Part shown: positions 9,017 through 18,357 of the stretch, one piece after another
How the letters are laid out: each line of letters starts with the position of its first letter
Position numbering within the stretch: the first letter of the stretch is position 1
Notes under the pieces: generated by a model
What the model was told of the DNA's origin: nothing
What the model saw: only the letters and a program-made list of their open reading frames with translations
Databases searched by the model: none
Source of the DNA: Lysinibacillus antri
GTDB lineage: Bacteria > Bacillota > Bacilli > Bacillales_A > Planococcaceae
Direction of reading: 5' to 3'
NCBI RefSeq assembly: GCF_003977595.1
Contig: NZ_RYYR01000006.1
Coordinates: forward strand, 62,001-126,000
Length of the DNA: 64,000 nt
Made by a program: the position numbers and the translations under genes

Positions 9017-9020
9017 AAGA

Positions 9021-9054
9021 GCCGATACACAGACGGTAAATTCTGTGTATCAGC
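9021..9054. terminator. Bidirectional terminator between chrA and HD-GYP genes
   Basis: Stem GCCGATACACAGA / TCTGTGTATCAGC (12 of 13 paired) in a 44-bp gap between convergent stop codons. A-rich flank on one side and a short T-rich flank on the other fit use in both directions. Confidence 0.75.
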
Positions 9055-9060
9055 CCTTAT

Positions 9061-10572
9061 TCAATCTGTTTCATCTTTTATTTTTAAAAAAGCGTCTAGA
9101 TTCGCCAAGAAAATATCTGTTAATTTGGGGTCAAAATGTTTGCCGCGTTCTTCTTTGAAATATTTAATGATTTTTTGCATTTCCCATCCTTTTTTATAAA
9201 CACGATCACTAACTAAGGCATCAAAAACATCCGCAATAGCAGTAATTCTGCCATAAAGGTGTATTTGTTCACCTTTAATGCCTTGAGGGTAACCGGTACC
9301 ATTATATTTCTCGTGGTGCTGATGGGCAATAACTGCAGCCGCTTTTATAATTGGCCGCTCAGAATGTTTTAACATATTAAATCCGATGAGCGAATGACTT
9401 TTCATCACTTCATACTCTTCATCTGTTAATTTGTCTGGTTTATTCATAATGATATCACTAATACCAACTTTTCCGATATCATGCATAGGGGAAGCGAGTT
9501 GTATAATCTCCGCCTCTTCTTCTGAAAGACCATACCTTAATGCTAATAATCTGGAGTATTCAGCAACCCGCTTAACATGATTTCCAATCTCTTTGGAGCG
9601 CATTTCACCAATTTCACCTAATGTATAAATAATTTCTCTTTGTGTACGGTCAATTTCTTGTACTAAACAAACGTTTTTAAAGGTAGTAGATGTTTGAGAT
9701 GAAAAAATTTCAATTAGTTTCTTTTCCCAATCTGTTAGTTCTCTGCCAACATTGAAATAAATAAAATAGTGACGTTCTAATTCTTCGCCTAAATACATTA
9801 AGAACGTATGACTTTCAATTAGAGACAGGTTATCGTCTAGTCCCTGTCGAATGCTTGGAGAAAAGAGGTTAGTGGTATCGATAAGTTTATTCTGAAAGAC
9901 GCCACTTTTAAATAATACCTGTAACTCTTGTTTGCTTTTTTGAAGAATTAAGCTGCCATACGTATATGTATTTTGTAATTTTAAAATGGCTTTCAATTGC
10001 CCTAAAATTGTATCGATCAGTGGATGAATAGAAATCTCTTTTAATATTTCAGAAGTAGCAGAGATGACATTTTTTAATCCGTTTTTATTTTGCTCCATTA
10101 CGAGTAATTCACGGTATGAACGTAATGCCGAAATAATAGATGTAAATAGCTTGTATGATGTTAGTTCAGATTTTATTTGGTAATCGTTAATTTCGAAGGA
10201 AAGCATAACTTGTTTATATGGGAAAGTCTCTGGATGGCTTGTTTGTAAAATAATTCTAGAATTTTGATCATGTAGTTCATTTCGAATATATTGTACAATT
10301 TGTAATCCTGAATCCATAGACTCCAATTCTGTATCTAATAGAATGACAGCCATATGCTCTATGGCGCACAGGATTTGTTTTGCTTCTATAGAAGAATAAG
10401 CATGGTGCCATGTTATTCCTTTTTGTTCAAAGGCAATATCCTTCAGTCCTTCTTCAATGAATTGATGGAACTTTTTATCCTGATTCACGATGAGAACATG
10501 CCAATGATTTATTCTTTTGTGGTCGTTAAGAAGTTGTTCATTGTCTTCTTTAAACAATGACTTACTATCCAT
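9061..10572 (-). CDS. HD-GYP domain protein with N-terminal receiver-like and DUF3369-like regions
   Basis: 503 residues. Residues about 24-155 resemble a response-regulator receiver (HVLIVNQDKKFHQF ... AVILLDTELE), with the phospho-acceptor position probably in LLDTE. The middle (about 160-310) resembles the DUF3369/GAF-like module found with it. Residues about 315-500 are an HD-GYP domain with the metal-binding series PMHDIGK, HHEKYNGTGYPQG and ITAIADVFDAL. Such proteins usually hydrolyse c-di-GMP. No partner kinase is adjacent on this strand. The ATG has a perfect GGAGGAA ribosome site 5 nt upstream. With the EAL protein near 25 kb the strain has two candidate c-di-GMP degrading enzymes here. 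Confidence 0.88.
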   Translation of the reverse strand: MDSKSLFKEDNEQLLNDHKRINHWHVLIVNQDKKFHQFIEEGLKDIAFEQKGITWHHAYSSIEAKQILCAIEHMAVILLDTELESMDSGLQIVQYIRNELHDQNSRIILQTSHPETFPYKQVMLSFEINDYQIKSELTSYKLFTSIISALRSYRELLVMEQNKNGLKNVISATSEILKEISIHPLIDTILGQLKAILKLQNTYTYGSLILQKSKQELQVLFKSGVFQNKLIDTTNLFSPSIRQGLDDNLSLIESHTFLMYLGEELERHYFIYFNVGRELTDWEKKLIEIFSSQTSTTFKNVCLVQEIDRTQREIIYTLGEIGEMRSKEIGNHVKRVAEYSRLLALRYGLSEEEAEIIQLASPMHDIGKVGISDIIMNKPDKLTDEEYEVMKSHSLIGFNMLKHSERPIIKAAAVIAHQHHEKYNGTGYPQGIKGEQIHLYGRITAIADVFDALVSDRVYKKGWEMQKIIKYFKEERGKHFDPKLTDIFLANLDAFLKIKDETD

Positions 10573-10775
10573 ATAAGTTCCTCCACCAAGCTTAATTGAA
10601 CAAGTATTTTAGTGCGATGCTTTAAAAGCTTAGAATTTTGAAAAAAATGGTCGATTTATAAAATTATTTTATCAGATTAATGTGGATATGTAATTTGCTT
10701 TCACAAAATAACATCAGATAATGAAAATCAGAGGGAAAAAGTTTACGATTTCAATAAAATGATTGAAACAAAAAG

Positions 10776-10812
10776 AACTAGGCAGGTCAAATTTAAAAAA
10801 GCAGCTGCCTAG
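10776..10812 (-). terminator. Terminator of the DUF346 propeller gene
   Basis: On the minus strand CTAGGCAG pairs with CTGCCTAG across a ~19-nt loop and is followed by TTCTTTTTG. It separates the propeller gene from the downstream HD-GYP gene. Confidence 0.65.
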
Positions 10813-10824
10813 CTAATATATAAA

Positions 10825-12084
10825 TTATCTTCCTTGGTAACTATGGATTAAATCCCCGTTTTGACCTCGTGCAAATAAATCAGTTCTGTTTGGACCCCAA
10901 GAAACTGCAGCTGGTGCGCTCGTTAAATTGCCACCTAGAGCCTCCCAACTATCCCAACGAGAGCCATTCCAAGTTCGCTTATAAAGTCTATTTCCTGTGC
11001 CTCTTACGAATACATCTAGTTGATTTGTACGTCGCGATGAAACAGTAGGCGCACTTGTCAATGTACCACCAAGGCTTTCCCAATTGCTCCATCTTGACCC
11101 GTCCCACCATTTGTGAATTAAATCATTGGCTTGCCCTCTAGCAAACACATCAATTCGATTTGGTCCCCATGAAATAGCTGCAGGTTCAGAATTTAAGTTG
11201 CCTCCAAGGTCTTCCCAATCTTCCCAACGAGTGCCGTTCCATGTTTTCTTATATAAACGGTTGTTTCCGCCTCTTACAAATACATCGAGTTGATTTGTAC
11301 GGCGACTTGAAGCTGAAGGTCCGCTTGTCAATGTACCACCAAGGTTTTCCCACTCATTCCATCGTGACCCGTCCCACCATTTGTGATACAGTGCATTGTC
11401 TGTTCCTCTAACAAAGACATCAATGCGATTTGGTCCCCAAGAAACGGCACCTGGAGACGAGGTTAATACGCCACCAAGGTTTTCCCAATTACTCCATCTC
11501 GACCCGTCCCACCAAATATGATATAGAGCGTTATCTGTGCCTCTTGCAAATACATCTAAACGGTTTGGTTGCCAGGAAGATACGGTCGGTGCGCCAACAA
11601 TTGCTCCACCGAGGCTTTCCCAATCAGACCACCTCCCACCAGGTCTTGGCGGTGTTGGGCCAGGTGCAGGACCAGGACTTGGTTGCATACCTCTAAGAAT
11701 ATTTAATGTTATTTCAATGACTTGTGTGAGTATACGATCAATAGTATTCACAGGGAAGCCCATTTGGAGAATAAGTAAATTAAACCAAGGTGTTTCTCTT
11801 TGGAATTGTGCATAAATCTGATTTGCAGATGTGTTCGGCACTGCTTCATTTCTCGTAAAGTTCACAATAAAGAAAAAGAATGCCTCTACTAATTGCCTGT
11901 TAATCCCCGCTTGTTCTAATTGTGTATAAAGGTTATTATGCTGTGTGCGAATCGTTTGCATGATTTGCTGTACACTCGGGCGTTGCTGTGTAGGTTGTTG
12001 TACATATTGTGGAATTGGTTGTGGGGGTGGGCTTACCGGACCATGCTGCACGTAATAATATGGATTGCCATTATACCTGTACAT
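10825..12084 (-). CDS. Six-repeat DUF346 (tectonin/lectin-like beta-propeller) protein
   Basis: 419 residues without a clear signal peptide. The N-terminus is Gln/Pro/Tyr-rich ([14 protein letters not shown]), then a helical region (about 45-115), then a proline linker ([13 protein letters not shown]). The C-terminal ~285 residues are six repeats of ~47 residues, each with a W-x-W-x-x-L-G-G edge and a core like [16 protein letters not shown], matching the DUF346 repeat. Repeats 2, 4 and 6 use SWGPNR; repeats 3 and 5 use SRRTNQLD, so two repeat types alternate. This suggests a six-bladed sugar-binding propeller (inference). The start is the ATG at 12084 with GGAGGAATTGA upstream; an ATG at 12099 lies on the ribosome site itself. 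The monocistronic unit ends in a terminator. Confidence 0.82.
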   Translation of the reverse strand: MYRYNGNPYYYVQHGPVSPPPQPIPQYVQQPTQQRPSVQQIMQTIRTQHNNLYTQLEQAGINRQLVEAFFFFIVNFTRNEAVPNTSANQIYAQFQRETPWFNLLILQMGFPVNTIDRILTQVIEITLNILRGMQPSPGPAPGPTPPRPGGRWSDWESLGGAIVGAPTVSSWQPNRLDVFARGTDNALYHIWWDGSRWSNWENLGGVLTSSPGAVSWGPNRIDVFVRGTDNALYHKWWDGSRWNEWENLGGTLTSGPSASSRRTNQLDVFVRGGNNRLYKKTWNGTRWEDWEDLGGNLNSEPAAISWGPNRIDVFARGQANDLIHKWWDGSRWSNWESLGGTLTSAPTVSSRRTNQLDVFVRGTGNRLYKRTWNGSRWDSWEALGGNLTSAPAAVSWGPNRTDLFARGQNGDLIHSYQGR

Positions 12085-12150
12085 ATTCAATTCCTCCATT
12101 TCTATGCTAGTGTATGCAACACATTTTGAAGTGGGACTCAGACTGGCATT

Positions 12151-12603
12151 TTATTTGGTGGAAGTTTTATTGCCTGGAAAAAGAGAAGTTTTCGGTCTTT
12201 CTAATGGAGTAACATTAATAATGAAGTAGCTGATAATTAGAATTAAAATAACGAAGGAGTAAATGAGTGTATCTTTTGGATGGTCATGCTCTACAATGAT
12301 TAAGCGGATCATGGCAGTGATACCGATATATAAGAAGTATCGTAATGGGAAATGATAATCCTCCTTGAAGTACTTTACAATCATTGTAATGAACTCAAAA
12401 TATAAAAAGAACAAGAGGATATTGGCGAGGAACAATTGATAATCATTACTGCCATCAATAAATAATATCTTAAAAAACTCAATGAGCTCTTTAATAAGTA
12501 GAAAAGATAAAATTAAGGATAATACAATAAGACAAATGTTTAAAAACCACTGTAACACTTTCGGTATATACTTTTTAATTTGAGTCCAATGTACATTGCC
12601 CAT
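12151..12603 (-). CDS. psiE: PsiE-family membrane protein
   Basis: 150 residues with four hydrophobic segments (roughly 20-40, 60-85, 95-112 and 120-140) and the typical PsiE feature of a charged loop IVEHDHPKD after FLYIGITAMIRL. PsiE was named as phosphate-starvation-inducible in E. coli; its function is unknown. I start at the ATG at 12603 because AGGGGAG lies 6 nt upstream; an in-frame GTG at 12618 overlaps that ribosome site. It lies 66 bp upstream of the propeller gene on the same strand. No Pho box was recognised. Confidence 0.8.
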   Translation of the reverse strand: MGNVHWTQIKKYIPKVLQWFLNICLIVLSLILSFLLIKELIEFFKILFIDGSNDYQLFLANILLFFLYFEFITMIVKYFKEDYHFPLRYFLYIGITAMIRLIIVEHDHPKDTLIYSFVILILIISYFIINVTPLERPKTSLFPGNKTSTK

Positions 12604-12828
12604 ATTATCTCCCCTCACTTTTTAATAGAATGTTTATTTTTATGTAGATTTATAGCTAAAAATGCTAGTTTTTTAAAAAATAAGAGAAAAACAAGCGGGA
12701 TAGGGAAATAATTTGCATTTACGATGGTTAATCATTATAAGTGGATTATTTAGGGGGGCGAAATGATTTTTATTTTGTTAATATCTAGTAGAGTAAATTT
12801 AAGATAGAAAGGAAAATAAGGAATCTAT

Positions 12829-14040
12829 ATGGAGAAGTACGCAATTCAGAGAAGTGTTAAGAGCTATTATTATACAGTGTTCTTTTTAATTATTTGTATG
12901 TTTATAGGGATAAGTATGTCAAACCCTCGAAGTGGAGGTACTGACAGTGGTTTAATATCACACGGGGTTATCGTTGTTGTATTATCTATATTTTTATTAC
13001 TTTATCCGAAGTTCAGGACACATAGTTTTAGATTAATAATCGTTATACTCGCTTCAACATTAATTTATTTACTTTTCTTTCTATACCCGAATACAGCATC
13101 GAATTTAATATTAATCAGTTTAATTCCAACTATTTCTATTTTATTATTTGATGAAAAGCTTTTTTACTTTTCTCTTATTCTAAATACAGTTTTATTAGGG
13201 TTCTCCATTATATATATTTACCTAGAAGATTGGGAAGCTATATATCCTTTGTTAACGGGAGATATAGTTGGGAGTATCGTTAATTTTATAGGTAGCCAGG
13301 TAATTCAATGTTTTGCTTTCTATCTCACATCTATACGCATTAAAAATCAACAAGTATATTATGAGCAAATGAAGCATTCAGAACGATTAAAAACGACTGG
13401 TGAATTAGCTGCCGCAGTGGCTCATGAAATTAGAAATCCTTTAACTGTCGTGAAGGGCTATCTACAAATGTATAAACAGGACCAATCATTCGATACAGAT
13501 AAAAGGGAAAAATTCACTTTATTAATAGAAGAATTGAATACTGCGGAACAAGTCATATCTGAACTATTGTCATTATCAAAACCATTGAAAAACAAGGAAA
13601 CGGAAAAAATAAATGTAGAAACTAGTTTACATAGCGTGACAGATTTACTGCAATCTTATGGATTATTAAATGAAAATAAAATTAATGTATCTGTTGAGGG
13701 TACTTGCACAATCACAATTAATAAAATGGAGTTCCATCAGCTCCTAGTGAATATTATTAAAAATGCAATTGAAGCTTCATCAAGTGGTAACCCAATCAAT
13801 ATATTTGCTGGAAGGAAAAGAAGTTATGTGGAAATCAAAGTTTCTGATGTGGGGCAAGGCATGTCAGCAAAAGAGCTTGAATTAGTTGGCACCCCTTTTT
13901 ATTCGTTAAAAGAAAAGGGTACAGGGCTAGGGATTATGATTTGTAATCAAATAGTAGCAAACTATAATGGAACAATTAAGTTCGAGAGTAACAAAGGGCA
14001 CGGGACAACGGTTAGAATTTGCTTTCCATATAAAAAGTAA
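12829..14040 (+). CDS. Membrane sensor histidine kinase (orphan, sporulation-kinase-like)
   Basis: 403 residues. Residues about 15-180 contain five or six hydrophobic helices with very short loops, so sensing is probably within the membrane. A HisKA dimerisation domain follows with the H-box AAAVAHEIRNPLTVVKG (about residues 193-210). The HATPase domain shows the N-box NIIKNAIEAS, G1 DVGQGM and G2 GTGLGI. The catalytic set is complete. No response regulator is adjacent, as for the Kin kinases that feed the Spo0A phosphorelay in Bacillales; that role is inference. The stop codon is 18 nt ahead of the next gene, suggesting co-transcription. Confidence 0.88.
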   Translation: MEKYAIQRSVKSYYYTVFFLIICMFIGISMSNPRSGGTDSGLISHGVIVVVLSIFLLLYPKFRTHSFRLIIVILASTLIYLLFFLYPNTASNLILISLIPTISILLFDEKLFYFSLILNTVLLGFSIIYIYLEDWEAIYPLLTGDIVGSIVNFIGSQVIQCFAFYLTSIRIKNQQVYYEQMKHSERLKTTGELAAAVAHEIRNPLTVVKGYLQMYKQDQSFDTDKREKFTLLIEELNTAEQVISELLSLSKPLKNKETEKINVETSLHSVTDLLQSYGLLNENKINVSVEGTCTITINKMEFHQLLVNIIKNAIEASSSGNPINIFAGRKRSYVEIKVSDVGQGMSAKELELVGTPFYSLKEKGTGLGIMICNQIVANYNGTIKFESNKGHGTTVRICFPYKK

Positions 14041-14058
14041 GAAAGGATTGAATGCAGA

Positions 14059-14730
14059 GTGGCTAATTCCATAGTAGAAAAATTAAAATTAATAAAGTAT
14101 AAAGAGATTGCCATATTAAATATACCAAAGGATTCCTATTACTTTGATGAGCTACCTCATTATGATAGCGAGCTTCACTCTAAAACATATGATTTGATTT
14201 TTGTCTTTGTATTATATATGGAATCCCTACAAAATGTTGTAAACAAAATTATTAAGAAAAACTATTTAAATCCAAAAGGTTATATTTATTTGGCTTATCC
14301 AAAGAAAGGGAATAAAGTATATGACACATTCATTCACAGAGATGATTTGTTAGAAGGTCTTGGAGCAGATCAGGACGGATATATTGGTAATAGTACGATT
14401 AAATTTGCTCGTATGGTGGGACTAGACGATGTATTTACCGTGGTGGGATTGAAGGAAGATGCAAAATCTAAAAACACACCATCCACAAAGATGAGTCAAT
14501 GTGTGGATGATTATATTGAACTCATTCCGCAAATTGAAAAAGATTTGGCAGGAGCACCTAAATTATTAAAGTTCTATCAGTCATTAACGCCCGGCTATCG
14601 CAAAGACTGGGCACGGTATGTATATAGTGCTAAACAAGAAGTGACAAAAGCAAAACGACGTGAAGAGATGAAAGAGATCTTAGCCCTAGGGTTTAAAACA
14701 CGTGATTTATATAAACTTGGGAAGAAATAA
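14059..14730 (+). CDS. YdeI/OmdA-family protein with N-terminal DUF3052-like region
   Basis: 223 residues, no signal peptide or membrane helix. The C-terminal ~60 residues (IPQIEKDL ... FYQSLTPGYRKDWARYVYSA ... KRREEMKEIL) match the 'bacteriocin-protection' OmdA/YdeI helical motif. The N-terminal ~130 residues resemble the DUF3052-type fold (YDLIFVFVLYMES ... PKGYIYLAYPKKG). Molecular function is unknown. The start is a GTG with AAAGGA 11-13 nt upstream; the nearby ATG at 14052 is out of frame and hits a stop after four codons. It follows the kinase gene by 18 nt and ends in a terminator, so both likely share a transcript. Confidence 0.75.
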   Translation: MANSIVEKLKLIKYKEIAILNIPKDSYYFDELPHYDSELHSKTYDLIFVFVLYMESLQNVVNKIIKKNYLNPKGYIYLAYPKKGNKVYDTFIHRDDLLEGLGADQDGYIGNSTIKFARMVGLDDVFTVVGLKEDAKSKNTPSTKMSQCVDDYIELIPQIEKDLAGAPKLLKFYQSLTPGYRKDWARYVYSAKQEVTKAKRREEMKEILALGFKTRDLYKLGKK

Positions 14731-14796
14731 CTAACATCAACATGTCATTATTAAGTGGTAAGGAAAGAAATCAATTGAAATCTTTGAGGATTTTTG

Positions 14797-14833
14797 AAAA
14801 AGTAACGGTTAGAAAAATACTGTTACTTTTTTA
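14797..14833 (+). terminator. Terminator of the kinase-omdA unit
   Basis: Stem AAAAAGTAACGG / CTGTTACTTTTT around an 11-nt A-rich loop, running into a T-rich tail, 66 bp after the stop codon. Confidence 0.8.
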
Positions 14834-15042
14834 TTTTGTTCATAATGTTCATAAAATGCTACTTTAAGTTCTTTTCTATGAATCTCTATAAAATTTTATG
14901 GAAATACATCACGAATATATTAATAAAATATTCAATATTGATTTAAAAATCCAAATTTACTAAAAAATCGGACTAGACTAAATAGGTAGAATGTTTTACA
15001 ATCATAAAGTCTAATAATTGAAAAAAGATATCGAATAATTTT

Positions 15043-15057
15043 ATATTTCAGAATATT
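15043..15057. promoter_or_regulatory. CodY-like box 1 upstream of liv operon
   Basis: ATATTTCAGAATATT matches the CodY consensus AATTTTCWGAAAATT at 12 of 15 positions. It lies just upstream of the -35 region of the liv promoter. Confidence 0.7.
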
Positions 15058-15068
15058 TAGATTAACTG

Positions 15069-15109
15069 TTGTAGCAACTAAACTATTAAGCTATAATTGT
15101 CTGAAATAT
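15069..15109 (+). promoter_or_regulatory. liv operon promoter overlapped by CodY-like box 2
   Basis: TTGTAG (15069-15074), 17 bp, perfect TATAAT (15092-15097). The second CodY-like box AATTGTCTGAAATAT (15095-15109; 12 of 15 consensus positions) overlaps the -10 and the expected transcript start. CodY with bound isoleucine/valine/leucine would therefore block initiation, a sensible control for branched-chain amino-acid uptake. Confidence 0.75.
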
Positions 15110-15147
15110 CTTATATCTTTTAAACATCTATGTGGGGGGAATAAAGA

Positions 15148-16362
15148 ATGACAGAGAAAAAAACATTAAAGAGATTCGCATCAGTATTTTTAACATCATC
15201 TTTAATAGTTGGCGCATTAGCGGGTTGTGGTTCAAAAGAAGAAGGTACATCTACTGATAGTGGAGGTTCTACTAGCGATGATACGAGCGAAGTTATTAAA
15301 ATTGGCGCTAACTTAGAGCTTTCAGGTGCAGTAGCATCTTATGGTTCTTCAATTGGGAAAGGTGCTGAATTAGCAGTAGAAGAAATCAATGCTGCTGGCG
15401 GTATCGATGGTAAAAAGATTGAATTAGTAAAAGTAGATAACAAATCAGAAAACTCAGAAGCAACAAATGCTGCTATTAAACTAGCAACTCAAGATAAAGT
15501 TGCTGCAATGATTGCTCCTGCAACTTCAGGTAACGTAATCGCAACAGCACAAATTGCAAATCAATATAAAATTCCAACTGTTACAGCTTCAGGTACTGCT
15601 CCAAATGTAACTGAAAATGAAGACGGCTCAATTAATGACTTTGTATTCCGTACATGTTTCATTGACCCATTCCAAGGGGTAGTAGCAGCAAACTTTGCGA
15701 CAGAAGAGCTTAAAGCAAAAAATGTAGCAATTTATGCGGACAACTCATCTGACTACGCTAAAGGATTAGCAGCTGCATTTAAAGAACAAATCGAAGCAAA
15801 CGGCGGAACTGTAGTGAAAGAAGAAGCTTATGTTGCGGATGATGTAGACTTTAAATCAACGTTAACAAATATTAAATCAGCAAACCCTGATTTCGTATTT
15901 ATTCCTGGATACTATGAAGAAGTAGGTTTAATTGTTAAACAAGCTCGTGAATTAGGAATTGATGTGCCATTAATGGGTGCGGATGGTTGGGATTCTCCAA
16001 CTCTAGTAGAACTTGCAGGTAAAGATGCGTTAAACAACACATTCATTACAAACCACTATTCATCTCAAGATCCAGATGAAACAATTCAAAGTTTCGTAGA
16101 TGCATTCGAAGCAAAATTCAGTGAAGCACCGAACGCGTTCCATGCACTTGGATATGACACAGTTTACTACATCGTAGACGCAATTAAACGTGCTGGCTCT
16201 GCAGATGGCGAAGCGATTCAAAAGGCTTTAGCAGAAACAACAGATTTAAGCTTAATTACAGGTACATTCTCAGTTGACGAAAAACACAACCCAGTTAAAT
16301 CAGCAACAGTTCTAGAATATGTAGACGGCAATCAACAGTTCAACTCTAAAGTTAATCCGTAA
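15148..16362 (+). CDS. livJ: Branched-chain amino-acid ABC transporter, substrate-binding lipoprotein
   Basis: 404 residues. The N-terminus is a lipoprotein signal with lipobox LAGC (lipidated Cys27), followed by a Ser/Gly/Thr linker (about 28-48). The mature part is a type I periplasmic-binding fold starting IKIGANLELSGAVASYGSSIG, with the repeated signatures of Leu/Ile/Val-binding proteins (GAELAVEEINAAGG, IPTVTASGTAP, IYADNSSDYAKGL, FHALGYDTVYYI). It captures the amino acid outside the membrane for LivHMGF. It is the first gene of the operon, after a GGGGGGA ribosome site. A weak terminator follows, which should give more binding protein than permease. Confidence 0.93.
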   Translation: MTEKKTLKRFASVFLTSSLIVGALAGCGSKEEGTSTDSGGSTSDDTSEVIKIGANLELSGAVASYGSSIGKGAELAVEEINAAGGIDGKKIELVKVDNKSENSEATNAAIKLATQDKVAAMIAPATSGNVIATAQIANQYKIPTVTASGTAPNVTENEDGSINDFVFRTCFIDPFQGVVAANFATEELKAKNVAIYADNSSDYAKGLAAAFKEQIEANGGTVVKEEAYVADDVDFKSTLTNIKSANPDFVFIPGYYEEVGLIVKQARELGIDVPLMGADGWDSPTLVELAGKDALNNTFITNHYSSQDPDETIQSFVDAFEAKFSEAPNAFHALGYDTVYYIVDAIKRAGSADGEAIQKALAETTDLSLITGTFSVDEKHNPVKSATVLEYVDGNQQFNSKVNP

Positions 16363-16391
16363 TAATACACATTTCGTGTATTTGATCAAAC

Positions 16392-16418
16392 AAGGGGGGC
16401 TTGCCGGCCTCCTTTTTT
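16392..16418 (+). terminator. Intra-operon attenuating terminator between livJ and livH
   Basis: AAGGGGGGC / GGCCTCCTT stem with one G-U and one mismatch, followed by a run of T. It lies between the binding-protein gene and the permease genes, where partial read-through is common for ABC importers. Confidence 0.75.
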
Positions 16419-16533
16419 ACGGTTACAAAAGTCAATTTTCTTACAATGGATGGAAAATGATGTGAGGAAAGTACATAGAAATGAAGTGCGAAAAATAATA
16501 AGTATAGAAATATTGGAAAAGGAGTGAGAGCTC

Positions 16534-17409
16534 ATGGAATGGTTGCAACAACTAGTAAATGGTATTTCCTTAGGAAGTATTTATGCATTAATTGCCTTAG
16601 GTTATACAATGGTATATGGCATCATCAAGTTAATTAACTTTGCTCATGGTGACGTATTTATGCTAGGTGCCTTTATTGGCTTTTACGCAATTGCTAGGTG
16701 GGATTTAGGGTTTTTCCCAGCATTAATTATCGCCATGTTACTTTGTGCAATTATTGGAGTTATTATCGAGCGTGTTGCGTATAAACGATTACGTAATGCA
16801 ACACGTATAGCAGCTTTAATTACAGCCATTGGGGTTTCTTTATTAATTGAGTACACGGTAATCTTCTTTAGAGGGGCTTCACCTGAAGCATATCCTGAAG
16901 TATTTGCAAATAAGTCCATTAACATTTTGGGTGCAAACATTAGCTCGATATCGATTGTCATTTTAGCAGTTACAGTTGTTTTGATGATCTTATTACATTT
17001 TATCGTTCATAAGACGAAAATCGGAAAAGCAATGCGTGCAGTATCTCATGATGCGGATGCAGCACGTTTAATGGGAATTAACGTAGATAATACAATCTCA
17101 GCAACTTTTGCTATTGGTTCAGCATTGGCAGGAGCTGCGGGTGTAATTTTTGGTTTATATTATACAAGAATTGAACCATTAATGGGTGTTTTACCAGGTT
17201 TAAAGGCATTCGTAGCAGCCGTATTAGGTGGTATCGGAAGTATCCCGGGTGCCATGACTGGAGGCTTAGTGCTGGGTGTTGTAGAAACCATTGTAAGTGC
17301 ATTAGGATATTCTTTATGGCGTGATGCTGCGGCATTTGTCATTTTAATTTTAATCTTAATATTGAAACCATCGGGTATATTCGGTAAAAATACCCGTGAG
17401 AAAGTGTAG
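16534..17409 (+). CDS. livH: Branched-chain amino-acid ABC transporter permease LivH
   Basis: 291 residues with about eight hydrophobic helices. It opens with WLQQLVNGISLGSIYALIALGYTMVYGIIKLINFAHGD compressed into the first two helices, the hallmark of LivH. The cytoplasmic loop GKAMRAVSHDADAARLMGI (about residues 165-185) is the coupling-helix segment that docks on the ATPases. The helix pair AAVLGGIGSIPGAMTGG follows. GGAGTGAG precedes the ATG. The stop codon is 9 bp before livM, so translation is likely coupled. Confidence 0.94.
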   Translation: MEWLQQLVNGISLGSIYALIALGYTMVYGIIKLINFAHGDVFMLGAFIGFYAIARWDLGFFPALIIAMLLCAIIGVIIERVAYKRLRNATRIAALITAIGVSLLIEYTVIFFRGASPEAYPEVFANKSINILGANISSISIVILAVTVVLMILLHFIVHKTKIGKAMRAVSHDADAARLMGINVDNTISATFAIGSALAGAAGVIFGLYYTRIEPLMGVLPGLKAFVAAVLGGIGSIPGAMTGGLVLGVVETIVSALGYSLWRDAAAFVILILILILKPSGIFGKNTREKV

Positions 17410-17418
17410 GTGACATGC

Positions 17419-18357
17419 ATGAAAAAGTCTAAAGCCTTTTGGGGGTTCCTTGTTTTAGCACTAGTAATCTATGCAGTCGTACAAGGCATGATCTCAGGTG
17501 GAATGCTAGATCTTTATTATCAAAATATATTAATCCAAATGTGTATAAACGTTATGCTTGCAGTAAGTTTACATATTGTCATTGGGATTACTGGTCAGTT
17601 TTCTATTGGTCACGCAGGGTTTATGGCAGTAGGTGCTTATGTTAGTGCGATTGTAACAATGAAGTTAGGATTACCATTGATAGTAGCAATTTTATTAGGT
17701 GCAGTTATTTCTGCATTAGCAGGGTTACTTGTAGGGATTCCTACATTACGACTAAAAGGAGATTATTTAGCAATCGCAACATTAGGATTTGCTGAGATTA
17801 TCCGTATTATCTTCTTAAATGTCGATTATGTTGGTGGAGCAGCGGGTATGGTTGTAATGAATATGACTACATGGACGTATGCATTTGTAGCTGTTGTAAT
17901 TACAATATTAGTCATTGCCAACTTTACAAACTCGCGCCATGGACGAGGATGTATTTCGATTCGTGAAGATGAAATTGCTTCAGATGCAATGGGAATCAAT
18001 ACAACTTATTACAAAGTTATTGCTTTTACAATCGGTGCATTCTTTGCAGGGGTTGCAGGGGCAATTTACTCCCATAACTTTTTCATTATTCAACCAACAA
18101 CATTTAACTTCTTAAAATCTTTTGATATTTTAATTTATGTTGTATTAGGTGGATTAGGTAGTCTTTCTGGATCTGTCATTGCAGCTATTTTCTTAACGGT
18201 TGTATCTGCATATTTATCAAATTTCCCAGAAACACGTATGATTATTTACTCTTTAGTGTTAATCATCGTAATGTTATATCGTCCGACTGGATTAATGGGA
18301 ACAAAAGAAATTACGTCTTTATTCAAGTTCGGTAAAAAGGGAGGTTCTAAAGTATGA
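17419..18357 (+). CDS. livM: Branched-chain amino-acid ABC transporter permease LivM
   Basis: 312 residues, eight or nine hydrophobic helices. Signature segments are HIVIGITGQFSIGHAGFMAVGAY, the loop TLRLKGDYLAIATLGFAEIIR and the coupling helix SIREDEIASDAMGI. I start at the ATG at 17419, which has AGGTGA 5 nt upstream; the longer frame from the GTG at 17410 would overlap the ribosome site. It pairs with LivH to form the membrane channel. It overlaps livG by 4 bp (ATGA), typical of tight translational coupling. Confidence 0.94.
   Translation: MKKSKAFWGFLVLALVIYAVVQGMISGGMLDLYYQNILIQMCINVMLAVSLHIVIGITGQFSIGHAGFMAVGAYVSAIVTMKLGLPLIVAILLGAVISALAGLLVGIPTLRLKGDYLAIATLGFAEIIRIIFLNVDYVGGAAGMVVMNMTTWTYAFVAVVITILVIANFTNSRHGRGCISIREDEIASDAMGINTTYYKVIAFTIGAFFAGVAGAIYSHNFFIIQPTTFNFLKSFDILIYVVLGGLGSLSGSVIAAIFLTVVSAYLSNFPETRMIIYSLVLIIVMLYRPTGLMGTKEITSLFKFGKKGGSKV

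Larger units (their letters stand above)
14731..15147. other. Intergenic region with terminator and liv promoter region
   Basis: About 417 very AT-rich bases. The left part holds the terminator at 14797-14833. The right part holds two CodY-like boxes and the liv promoter. No ORF or repeat is seen in the middle. Confidence 0.6.
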
